This document shows positions 7,607 to 17,061 of a stretch of DNA of 21,204 nt, piece after piece. Below the pieces are notes generated by a model that saw only the letters and a list, made by a program, of their open reading frames with translations, did no database searches and was not told the DNA's origin. The position numbers and the translations under genes were made by a program. Origin of the DNA: Bacteroidales bacterium (GTDB lineage Bacteria > Bacteroidota > Bacteroidia > Bacteroidales > UBA932); the NCBI GenBank assembly GCA_017615435.1, contig JAGAAF010000049.1:1-21204 (forward strand), read 5' to 3'. How positions within the stretch are numbered: position 1 is the first letter of the stretch; every line of letters begins with the position of its first letter.

Positions 7607-10149
7607 TGAAAAGGATATCAGCAGTTATTATGTCGCTGTTCGCGACGGTCGTGGCGCTGGCGCAGATCAGCGTGCAGGTGCCCTCGGCCGTGGCGCTTGA
7701 CGAGCAGTTCAACCTTACGTTCGTGGTGGAGGGGAACAAGCCTTCATCCTTCGATTGGCAGTGCCCCGCCGACTTCCAGCTTGTGTGGGGACCGCAGACG
7801 GGCACCAGCAGCCAGATCTCTATGGTGAACGGGAAAACCACCAGATCAACCCAGACGTCCTATACCTATGTCCTGATGCCCCGCAAAGAGGGCACCTTCC
7901 AACTCCCGGCAGCGACCGCAAAGATAGGCGGCAAGACCGTCACTTCTTCTTCGCCTTCAATCAAGGTCGTGAAGAGCGGCGCCGCGTCGGCAACGTCCAA
8001 CCCCACCCAGCAGAATGCCTATTCCGTCTCGGGCGAGGATCTGTTTATGAGGCTCGAGGTCAGCAGTCGTAACGTCGTGCTCGGAGAGCCTTTCACGGCA
8101 GCGATCAAACTCTATCAGAGAGTCAACATAGTCGGCTACGAAGACTTCAGGGTGCCGTCGTTCGACGGTTTCTGGAACCAGGTGACGGCAGCTCCTTCGG
8201 AGATACAGTTCCGCAGGGAAACGCTCGGAGAGCAGATTTACAATGTGGCGACCATACGCAGCTATACGCTGATTCCCCAGCAGAGCGGTGACCTTGTGAT
8301 CGATCCGGCCGAGCTCGTGTGCGTTCTGCGCATACGCAACCGTTCTACCGGCAGCAGCATTTTCGACAGCTTCTTCCAGGACGACTACAGTTCCATCCGA
8401 AAGCGCGTCTCCACCAAGGCGACCACTATCCACGTCAGTCCGCTGCCCCAGCCTCAGCCGGCTTCGTTCTGCGGGGGCGTGGGCAAGTTCGGAATACGGT
8501 CTATGGTCACCCGCGATTCGCTGGCCACGCACGATGCAGCTTCGCTCGTGGTCACGGTGACGGGCAAGGGCAACCTCGCGCTCGTGCAGGCTCCGAAGGT
8601 AAATTTCCCTCCGGATTTCGAGGTCTACGACGTGAAAACTTCGGACAAAGATGGCTCCAAAGTCTTCGAATATCCCTTCATCCCTCGCCACTACGGCGAT
8701 TTCGTGATTCCGGCGGTCGAGTTCAGTTACTACGACATCGCATCGGGTAAATACGTCACTGTGAGCGGAGGGCCCATCCCCGTCAAGGTGTCGCGCTCTG
8801 AAAGCGATCTTCTGCCTTCGGGCGGTCCTTCGCAGGTATTCTCGGGCGTTGCCGGAAGGGATGTGCGCAACCTTGGCACTGACATAAGGTACATTTCCAC
8901 GGGGAATCCCGGTCTGTATGAGGCTGGTTCGTTCTTCGTGTGCTCTCCTCTGTTCTATGTGCTGGTGGCGCTGCTGGTGCTGATTGCTGCCGGTTTGTGG
9001 ATAGGTTTGAGGAAGATCGCGGCCCGCAGGGCCGACGTCGCCGGCGAGCGTAAGCGCACCGCATCGAAGATGGCGCGTGGGCGCCTTGCCCGGGCCGGCG
9101 CATTCTTGAAGGAAAACTTGTACACGGCCTTCTACGAGGAACTTCACAAAGCCCTGCTAGGTTTCGTTGCCGACAAGTTCGGTATCGAGGCGACGGGCCA
9201 GGACAAAGAAACCATATCAGCCCGGCTGGGAGGCGCCGGCGTGCCGCAGGCGGATGTCGACGAGTTCGTCGGCCTCCTGGACGCCTGCGAGTTCGCCCGC
9301 TACGCCCCCGACGCCGGCTTCGAAGCAATGGACGCCCACTACAAATCCGCCCTGGAGGTCATCTCCTCCATCGATGAATCCACCAGGAAGAAGCGCCGCG
9401 GCCACTCCGCCGCTCTCGTCGCACTGCTGCTGCTCGTGCCGTTTGCGGCGAATGCGCAGGATGCCTGGCAAACAGGCATCGACGCCTATGCCGCCGGCGA
9501 CTGGGCGGCGGCGAGGGAATCCTGGACCTCGATTCTGGATTCGGGTCAGGAGAGCGCCGCATTGCTGACTAACATAGGCTCGGCCTGCTTCAAGGAGGGT
9601 GACCTCGCTTACGCGATCCTGTACTACGAGAAGGCGCTGAAGGCCGATCCTTCTTATTCTGATGCGAAGTACAATCTCGAATTCGCCAAGACTTTCCGCA
9701 AGGACCGCATCGAAAGCGTTCCTGAATTCTTCGTGGTCGGATGGATACGGGCGCTCCGCTGCGTCCTCGCCGGCAATGCGTGGGCAGCCCTGTTCCTCGC
9801 GCTCTTCGCGCTCGCCCTCGGCCTGCTCCTCCTCTTCCTGCTCGGCCGCAGTCCCGCCGCCCGTAAGACCGGTTTCTTCACCGGCCTGGTGGCTCTTCTG
9901 CTGGCCCTTATGTGCCTGGGGTTCTCGCTGAGGCTCCGCGCAGACTATTCCGCAAGGTCTTCTGCGATAGTGGTTTCGCCCGTCGTGGTGGCTCGCAGCG
10001 CTCCTGACAACAATTCCGGTACAGACCTGTTTATACTGCACGAGGGCACCAAGGTTAAAGTGCTGGATTCTATGGGCTCGTGGGACAATATCGAGCTCGC
10101 TGACGGCCGTCAGGGGTGGATAATATCAAATGAAATCGAAATTATTTGA
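7606..10149 (+). CDS. batD: BatD-BatE fusion, last gene of the bat operon
   Basis: 847 residues from the ATG at 7606 (TAATG junction with batC, preceded by AAGGAGAAG; the TTG two codons earlier is less likely). BatD half: signal peptide (1-19, ending VALA), periplasmic beta-rich region to about 440, membrane helix about 447-468, then a cytoplasmic helical domain to about 597. BatE half: hydrophobic segment about 601-617 ending PFAANA before QDAW, which looks like a retained signal peptide with an AxA cleavage site; TPR-like helices (about 620-700, LLTNIGSACFKEGDLAYAILY); two membrane helices (about 725-748 and 756-776); and a C-terminal SH3-like domain (788-847, GTKVKVLDSMGSWDNIELAD). The helices alternate so that the TPR and SH3 parts would face the periplasm. 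In B. fragilis batD and batE are described as separate genes. Confidence 0.93.
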   Translation: MKRISAVIMSLFATVVALAQISVQVPSAVALDEQFNLTFVVEGNKPSSFDWQCPADFQLVWGPQTGTSSQISMVNGKTTRSTQTSYTYVLMPRKEGTFQLPAATAKIGGKTVTSSSPSIKVVKSGAASATSNPTQQNAYSVSGEDLFMRLEVSSRNVVLGEPFTAAIKLYQRVNIVGYEDFRVPSFDGFWNQVTAAPSEIQFRRETLGEQIYNVATIRSYTLIPQQSGDLVIDPAELVCVLRIRNRSTGSSIFDSFFQDDYSSIRKRVSTKATTIHVSPLPQPQPASFCGGVGKFGIRSMVTRDSLATHDAASLVVTVTGKGNLALVQAPKVNFPPDFEVYDVKTSDKDGSKVFEYPFIPRHYGDFVIPAVEFSYYDIASGKYVTVSGGPIPVKVSRSESDLLPSGGPSQVFSGVAGRDVRNLGTDIRYISTGNPGLYEAGSFFVCSPLFYVLVALLVLIAAGLWIGLRKIAARRADVAGERKRTASKMARGRLARAGAFLKENLYTAFYEELHKALLGFVADKFGIEATGQDKETISARLGGAGVPQADVDEFVGLLDACEFARYAPDAGFEAMDAHYKSALEVISSIDESTRKKRRGHSAALVALLLLVPFAANAQDAWQTGIDAYAAGDWAAARESWTSILDSGQESAALLTNIGSACFKEGDLAYAILYYEKALKADPSYSDAKYNLEFAKTFRKDRIESVPEFFVVGWIRALRCVLAGNAWAALFLALFALALGLLLLFLLGRSPAARKTGFFTGLVALLLALMCLGFSLRLRADYSARSSAIVVSPVVVARSAPDNNSGTDLFILHEGTKVKVLDSMGSWDNIELADGRQGWIISNEIEII

Positions 10150-10175
10150 CAATTCAAAAATATTCTCTAACTTTG
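10145..10175 (+). promoter_or_regulatory. ompA promoter, Bacteroidetes consensus
   Basis: TTTG (10145-10148), a 19-nt spacer, then TAACTTTG (10168-10175) match the TTTG / TAnnTTTG consensus exactly. The upstream box overlaps the last codon and stop of the batD-batE gene. The predicted start near 10180 gives a leader of about 50 nt. The leader has a small hairpin, ATACA-GTAG-TGTAT (10183-10196), followed by four T residues, and an A/T-rich stretch before the ATG with no clear Shine-Dalgarno. Confidence 0.85.
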
Positions 10176-10232
10176 TGCCTCGATACAGTAGTGTATTTTT
10201 GATAGAAATAGTTAACAAAATCTATACAACTT

Positions 10233-11471
10233 ATGAAAATTAAAGCTTTTCTTTTCGCAGCTCTCCTGCTCGCAGGCGTTTCCGCTTTCGCTCAGGAGGC
10301 ATCCGAGGGTGAAACTGGCAAGGGTCCTACCGATTCCTTCATTTCTCACTCTTTCAAGGATAACTGGTTTATCGGTGGCGGCGTAGGCGTCAATTTCGTT
10401 GTTGACGGACCTTTCAGCGGTCCCCGTGTCGGTGGCGGCGTTGATCTCGGCCTGAATTTCGGTAAATGGCTTGACCCTATGTGGGGTATCCGTGCCAGCT
10501 TCGACGGTATCTGGAGCAGCCACGCCGATCTTTTCGCTCTTGGTAACAGCACCACTGTAGCAAAGGATCCTTATAACTTCCTCTTCATCCACGGTGATGT
10601 GATGTGGAATATTACCAACCAGTTCTGGGGATACAAGGAGAACCGCAAATATCAGTTCATCCCTTACCTCACCGCAGGTCTCTACTGGCCTTTCGACCGT
10701 AGCAAGAACTTCACCGCAGGTATGGGTATCCTCAACAAGATCCGCCTCAGCGACAGGCTCGACCTCGACATCGACCTCACTGGCATTTTTGTCAAGCAGG
10801 CTTCGATCGAGCAGGTTAATATCTGCAGCGGTGTCGCAGGTGTCGGCTTCGTGAAGGTTGGTGTTTCTTACAAACTTGGTGACAACCCTGGTTGGCAGAC
10901 CAAGGCTGACGCCCTTATGCCCGCAACTATCGCAGTCGCCGAGGCTACCGCAGCTCTCGCAGCCGCTCAGGCTGAGAAAGAGCAGCTCGCAGCCGAGAAG
11001 GAAGAGGCTGAGGCAGCACAGGAAGAGGCAGCAAAGGAGAACGAGGCTCTCAAGAACGAGCTCGCAGAGAATGCAGCCCAGAACGAGGCTATCGTGAAGA
11101 ACCTTATGGAGACCCCTGCTATCGTCTACTTCGAGATTGGCCAGGCTACCCTCTCCGTCAAGGAACTCGAGCACTTCGACCGCATCGTGAAGACTATGCT
11201 CTCGCAGGATAAGGAGATGAAGTTCACGCTCACCGGACTCACCGATCACAACACCGGTTCCGCACGTCGCAACAAGCAGCTCCAGAAGCAGCGCAGCAAC
11301 TACATCCACAAGCTCCTCGCCGACAAGTACGGTCTCTCACAGGATCAGTTCGAGATCATCATCGACGAAAGCGCGAAGAACCGCTTCACCACCATCGAGC
11401 TCAACCGTGCCGTCATCATCGAGTCTGCCAAGGCAGCCGAGGAGGCACCCGCAGAGGAGCCCGCAGAATAA
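10233..11471 (+). CDS. ompA: OmpA-family outer membrane protein
   Basis: 412 residues. A signal peptide (1-20, ending VSAFA) leads into an N-terminal beta-barrel region (about 43-215) rich in alternating aromatic/glycine strands such as WFIGGGVGVNFVVDG and FIPYLTAGLYWPF. An Ala/Glu coiled coil follows (about 235-290). The C-terminal OmpA-like peptidoglycan-binding domain (about 295-397) has VYFEIGQATLS, then D338 in GLTDHNTGS and R354 in LQKQRSNYI, which align with the two residues that bind diaminopimelate in E. coli OmpA; the loop is one residue longer. It ends in an Ala/Glu/Pro tail. A strong promoter, its own terminator and biased codon use point to an abundant protein linking the outer membrane to the wall. 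Confidence 0.93.
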   Translation: MKIKAFLFAALLLAGVSAFAQEASEGETGKGPTDSFISHSFKDNWFIGGGVGVNFVVDGPFSGPRVGGGVDLGLNFGKWLDPMWGIRASFDGIWSSHADLFALGNSTTVAKDPYNFLFIHGDVMWNITNQFWGYKENRKYQFIPYLTAGLYWPFDRSKNFTAGMGILNKIRLSDRLDLDIDLTGIFVKQASIEQVNICSGVAGVGFVKVGVSYKLGDNPGWQTKADALMPATIAVAEATAALAAAQAEKEQLAAEKEEAEAAQEEAAKENEALKNELAENAAQNEAIVKNLMETPAIVYFEIGQATLSVKELEHFDRIVKTMLSQDKEMKFTLTGLTDHNTGSARRNKQLQKQRSNYIHKLLADKYGLSQDQFEIIIDESAKNRFTTIELNRAVIIESAKAAEEAPAEEPAE

Positions 11472-11495
11472 GACATTCTAACCTTATTCGATACG

Positions 11496-11529
11496 AAAAA
11501 GGCTGACCAGAAATGGCCAGCCTTTTTTT
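11496..11529 (+). terminator. ompA rho-independent terminator
   Basis: AAAAAGGCTGACCA (11496-11509) pairs with TGGCCAGCCTTTTT, with one A-C mismatch and a GAAA tetraloop (11510-11513). It continues into a run of seven T residues and begins 24 nt after the ompA stop codon. Confidence 0.9.
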
Positions 11530-11534
11530 ATGTC

Positions 11535-11660
11535 GCTATCAGCAGTTGCCACTGGCGGAACTCAGTCGCTACGCTCCTTCGGCCCCTCCCACTTCGTGGG
11601 CCCCTCCCCCTGCCCGTGTCCGGGGGTGGACACGTCCGCCAGTGGCTAACTGCTGATAGC
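11535..11660. repeat. Long palindromic element overlapping the folC 3' end
   Basis: The left arm 11535-11559 and right arm 11635-11660 are inverted copies that differ by one inserted base: GCTATCAGCAGTT-GCCACTGGCGGA against GCTATCAGCAGTT-A-GCCACTGGCGGA. The 75-nt interior holds two further hairpins, CCCAC-TTC-GTGGG (11588-11600) and CGTGTCC-GGGGGT-GGACACG (11615-11634). The right arm encodes the last residues and stop of folC, ending at 11646. It looks like a mobile or structural intergenic repeat rather than a simple terminator, since there is no T-run. Confidence 0.8.
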
Positions 11661-13049
11661 TTCAGCCACTACGAAGGTGCTACCTCCAATGTAGATAATG
11701 CTGTCGGGAGTGGACTGTGCTAATGCCATTTGGAGGGCGTCGGCGACGGATGGAGAGGTCTGGAGGTTTAAGTCGGGTCGTAATGCTGACAGCCTGCTAT
11801 GCAATGTGTCCACTGGCAGGGCGCGGGGAGTGTCGGGGGCGCAGAGGATGTAGCGGGCGGAAGAGGGCATAAGCGGAGCGATGTCGTCCAGCGCCTTGTC
11901 CGCCATTATACCATAGACAATGATCAACGGCTTTCCGGATTCTTCGAGTTGGCGGAAATTGTGGGCGAGCGCGGCCGGATTGTGTCCGATGTCGCAGATG
12001 ACCGTGGGGTTTTCCTGAAGAATCTCCCAGCGCCCGCGAAGACCTGTAATCTTTGCAGTGTTGCGAAGCGCATCGTAATCAGGCTCGATTCCGAGAATCT
12101 GAAGTGCCGCGAGAGTCGTACGGACATTCGCGTCCTGATACTCTCCACGCAGATCCATTCCGTCCAGATGAACCGGCTGAACCATCTCGTCTGCGAAATG
12201 CAACTGTGCCCCGACTTCTTGCGAGTACTTCTCGAACACCGCATCCGTTTCGGCATCGTGCCCCCAAACCAGCGCGGGCACACCCTTCTTGAATATCCCG
12301 GCCTTTTCCAGTGATATTTCGGCCCTTGTATCGCCCAACATCGCGCAATGGTCCAGGCCAATGCTCGTAACCACCGACAATATCGGGCTTATAACGTTAG
12401 TGCTATCAAGTCTTCCTCCAAGTCCCACCTCGATCACCGCCACATCCACATTTTCCCTCTCGAACCACCACAACGCCATCCCCGTCGTAATCTCGAAAAA
12501 CGACAACTCCTTTATCTCCTCCTCATACCTTTCCAAAAACTCCATCACCTCTTCTTTGCTTATGAGCAGCGAATGTTCCCCCTGTCCCGGGAGATGATGT
12601 GCGTAGGGTATAAAGGCGTCATCAGACGCCCGGCCGGCCCGGGTATTTGGCGAAGACAAATACGGAAAGGGAGAAAGGCCGCTGGGGGCTTCGGGGGTGT
12701 CCCCCGTATAATAGCGAGGGCGGCAGGGTTTCGGAGGGCAGAGGTCTTCTCCGAACGTTGAAGAAATTATTTTGATCCGTTCGCGAAAATCGATAAGGTG
12801 CGGAGAGGTGAAGAGCCCGACGCGGAGTCCTGTGGAGGCGAGGGAAGCGGCGAGCATTGAACTGACGGAACCTTTTCCGTTAGTTCCGGCGACGTGTATG
12901 CAGCGAAAAGACTTCCACGGATGCCCGAGAGCGGCGTCGAAAGCGAGCATAGAATCGATTCCGGCTTTGTAGGTGCGCCCGTTGAATCCGGACACCTGCA
13001 CGCTCGGGTGGCGCGCGAAAATCTCTTCTATCTTCTTTTCGTATTGCAT
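11646..13049 (-). CDS. folC: Folylpolyglutamate/dihydrofolate synthase FolC with an insert
   Basis: A Mur-ligase-type ATP enzyme that joins glutamate to dihydropteroate and/or reduced folates in the cytoplasm. 467 residues from the ATG at 13049 (MQYEKKIEEIF); the frame extends 3 codons further to a TTG that is less likely. Motifs: P-loop GTNGKGS (55-61), TSPHLIDFRERI (81-92), SFFEITTGMALWWF (183-196), VIEVGLGGRLDSTN (205-218) and DIGHNP (353-358). Residues about 95-162 (12564-12767) interrupt the stretch where the family normally runs from RERIxxNG directly to ISxEEV, adding about 68 Pro/Arg/Gly-rich residues without breaking the frame. The C-terminus ends in a palindromic element. Whether the enzyme still works is not visible, but the other motifs are intact. 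Confidence 0.93.
   Translation of the reverse strand: MQYEKKIEEIFARHPSVQVSGFNGRTYKAGIDSMLAFDAALGHPWKSFRCIHVAGTNGKGSVSSMLAASLASTGLRVGLFTSPHLIDFRERIKIISSTFGEDLCPPKPCRPRYYTGDTPEAPSGLSPFPYLSSPNTRAGRASDDAFIPYAHHLPGQGEHSLLISKEEVMEFLERYEEEIKELSFFEITTGMALWWFERENVDVAVIEVGLGGRLDSTNVISPILSVVTSIGLDHCAMLGDTRAEISLEKAGIFKKGVPALVWGHDAETDAVFEKYSQEVGAQLHFADEMVQPVHLDGMDLRGEYQDANVRTTLAALQILGIEPDYDALRNTAKITGLRGRWEILQENPTVICDIGHNPAALAHNFRQLEESGKPLIIVYGIMADKALDDIAPLMPSSARYILCAPDTPRALPVDTLHSRLSALRPDLNLQTSPSVADALQMALAQSTPDSIIYIGGSTFVVAEAISS
12564..12767 (-). repeat. In-frame palindrome-rich insert inside folC
   Basis: 204 nt (68 codons) lie between the family-typical RERIKI and ISKEEV of FolC. The DNA contains several perfect inverted repeats: GGCGTC-ATCA-GACGCC (12615-12630), CGGGGG-TGT-CCCCCG (12692-12706) and TTCGGAG ... 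CTCCGAA (12730-12755), plus a CGGCCGGCCCGGG stretch. The encoded segment (PKPCRPRYYTGDTPEAPSG and onward) is Pro/Gly/Arg-rich and resembles no enzyme domain known to me. Boundaries are estimated from the expected protein alignment and are good to about 5 codons. No target-site duplication was recognised. Confidence 0.7.
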
Positions 13050-13055
13050 ACAACT

Positions 13056-13063
13056 CAAAAATA
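13056..13063 (-). promoter_or_regulatory. Candidate -7 box for folC
   Basis: The minus strand reads TATTTTTG, an exact TAnnTTTG, ending 6 nt before the chosen ATG at 13049. No TTTG is seen 19-20 nt upstream. The spacing to the start codon is the same as for truA. Confidence 0.4.
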
Positions 13064-13087
13064 ACTAATTTTACACGATTTTGGTAT

Positions 13088-14089
13088 ATGAAAGATCTAT
13101 TCGATTCCCGTTTCATTATCGACGGCGTGCCCGAAGAACTCACCCCGGCCCAGATGCTGGGAAGAAACAGGGCCCCGCTGGACGGCGAACCCATAATCGA
13201 TGAGACCGTCGATCCCGCGATTCTGTCTTTCGAATTCGACGAAAGCAAGATCTCGAGCTACCTCCGCGCAGTGAAGAAGACCAGGCGGGAGCTGCAGTTC
13301 CCGTTCGCGGCCCAGTATGCCCGCGCCTGTCTGGCAAACGTGCTGACCGAGGCGATATGGTCCCACGGACATTTCACCCTCCCCGAACTGTCGGTCGATG
13401 CCGTATGGCACTGGCGGGAGATGGGCATAGGCAGTATGTCCGCCCTCTACGAAAGCGTCCGCGCCGTGAGCGAGTATGCCGACGTCCTGGACATAGGCTT
13501 CAGCAGTGCCGAATGCGCAGAAGGGGAGCCGGAGATACTGATGAAGGTGCCGCAAGCTGCCGGCCGCGCGATTCCCGCGACCCTCAACCCGGACCCGGAA
13601 AGCTGGATCGTGTACGTGCCTTTCGACACCGAAGAATACCGACTCGGCGGGTCGCTCCTCGCGCAAGCTCTCGGCCTCAAAGGCGGCACCTGCCCGCAGG
13701 TGGACAACCCCGATTATCTGATGGACTGCTACGAAGTCGTCCGCGAACTGGTGGAGGACCGCATCGCGATAAGCGGCATCACCGTGGGCGCAGGCGGGCT
13801 TATGGCGGCGCTGGATAAGATGGCCTACAAGGGCGTGGGGGCGGATCTCGACCTCTCGGACCTGACTCGCGCTTATCCCGGCTCGGACGTGGTGCGTCTG
13901 CTCTTCGGTGAGATTCCGGGAGTCATTTTCCAGATCAGGGACGACGATTTCGATTACCTGGATGCTGAGTTCATCCTTCAGGATGTGATGTATTTCCCGC
14001 TGGGTCATCCGATCAAGGGACGCGACATCAAACTGCGCTGGTCGTCGAAACCGGCGATAGGCAGCATCCTGGAATCGCTTGTCCGTTGA
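13088..14089 (+). CDS. PurL/PurM-like orphan protein (AIR synthase C-domain homologue)
   Basis: 333 residues, apparently cytoplasmic. The C-terminal half resembles the AIR-synthase-related C-terminal domain of phosphoribosylformylglycinamidine synthase (PurL): VDNPDYLMDCYEVVRELVED (205-224), VGAGGLMAALDKMAYKGVGA (233-252, compare the PurL pattern DVSxGGLAVALAEMA), then VVRLLFGEIPGVIFQIRDDD (268-287). The N-terminal half (1-160) is not confidently recognised. It is far shorter than a full PurL, and I see no glutaminase domain. The ATP-binding features of the PurM/PurL N-domain were not recognised. It may be a degenerate paralogue with a regulatory role; this is inference. It is divergent from folC (38 nt between starts) and followed by a 21-bp palindrome and ppdK. 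Confidence 0.65.
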   Translation: MKDLFDSRFIIDGVPEELTPAQMLGRNRAPLDGEPIIDETVDPAILSFEFDESKISSYLRAVKKTRRELQFPFAAQYARACLANVLTEAIWSHGHFTLPELSVDAVWHWREMGIGSMSALYESVRAVSEYADVLDIGFSSAECAEGEPEILMKVPQAAGRAIPATLNPDPESWIVYVPFDTEEYRLGGSLLAQALGLKGGTCPQVDNPDYLMDCYEVVRELVEDRIAISGITVGAGGLMAALDKMAYKGVGADLDLSDLTRAYPGSDVVRLLFGEIPGVIFQIRDDDFDYLDAEFILQDVMYFPLGHPIKGRDIKLRWSSKPAIGSILESLVR

Positions 14090-14116
14090 GTATTTGGTTA
14101 AAAACCAAATAATTTG
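14086..14116 (+). promoter_or_regulatory. Candidate ppdK promoter with overlapping 21-bp palindrome
   Basis: A near-consensus -7 box ATAATTTG (14109-14116) has TTG (14086-14088) 20 nt upstream. Between them lies a perfect inverted repeat, TATTTGGTT-AAA-AACCAAATA (14091-14111), starting 2 nt after the stop of the upstream gene. Its low GC content and position argue for a regulator-binding site rather than a terminator. The leader to the ppdK ATG is about 45 nt and A-rich. Confidence 0.45.
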
Positions 14117-14166
14117 TAAATTCGCGTGCTTTTTAGACGAAACTAAAACAACATACTAAACACATT

Positions 14167-16893
<2,727 letters not shown>

Positions 16894-16956
16894 TTATCAA
16901 CCCGGGAGTCGCGTCGCCCCGTGGCGGACAACTTCCTGATAGTCAATAAATTACAG

Positions 16957-16989
16957 AAATTAGGCTCCGAGTTTTTCGGAGCCTAATTT
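16957..16989. terminator. Bidirectional terminator between ppdK and glyA
   Basis: A perfect 14-bp stem, AAATTAGGCTCCGA (16957-16970) with TCGGAGCCTAATTT (16976-16989), and loop GTTTT. It lies between the convergent ends of ppdK and glyA, and the A/T flanks inside the stem suit both directions. The rest of the 168-nt gap holds a GC-rich stretch at 16903-16937 and, at 17009-17022, the motif AACGGTTTAGCCGC that recurs at 18970. Confidence 0.85.
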
Positions 16990-17061
16990 GCGTAATATGC
17001 TATGTATCAACGGTTTAGCCGCCACGCTTCCGCCGGCTGTCAGCGGCGATGTGGTGCGAAA

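Noticed and set aside
7290..7700. Arg/Ser-rich frame overlapping the BatC tail
   Set aside because: It is the shifted reading of the CAG/GAY repeat tract and has no start signal or homologue I recognise.
12692..12706. GGTGTCCC core inside the folC insert as a copy of the RAYT-linked REP
   Set aside because: Only about 8 bp are shared, in a G/C-run context, and loop and flanks differ; chance is a sufficient explanation without a genome search.
12564..12767. folC as a pseudogene because of the insert
   Set aside because: The frame is open throughout, P-loop and downstream motifs are intact, and the insert length is a multiple of three.
14091..14111. Terminator for the PurL-like gene
   Set aside because: The 9-bp stem has only two G-C pairs and is not followed by a T-run; an operator fits better.
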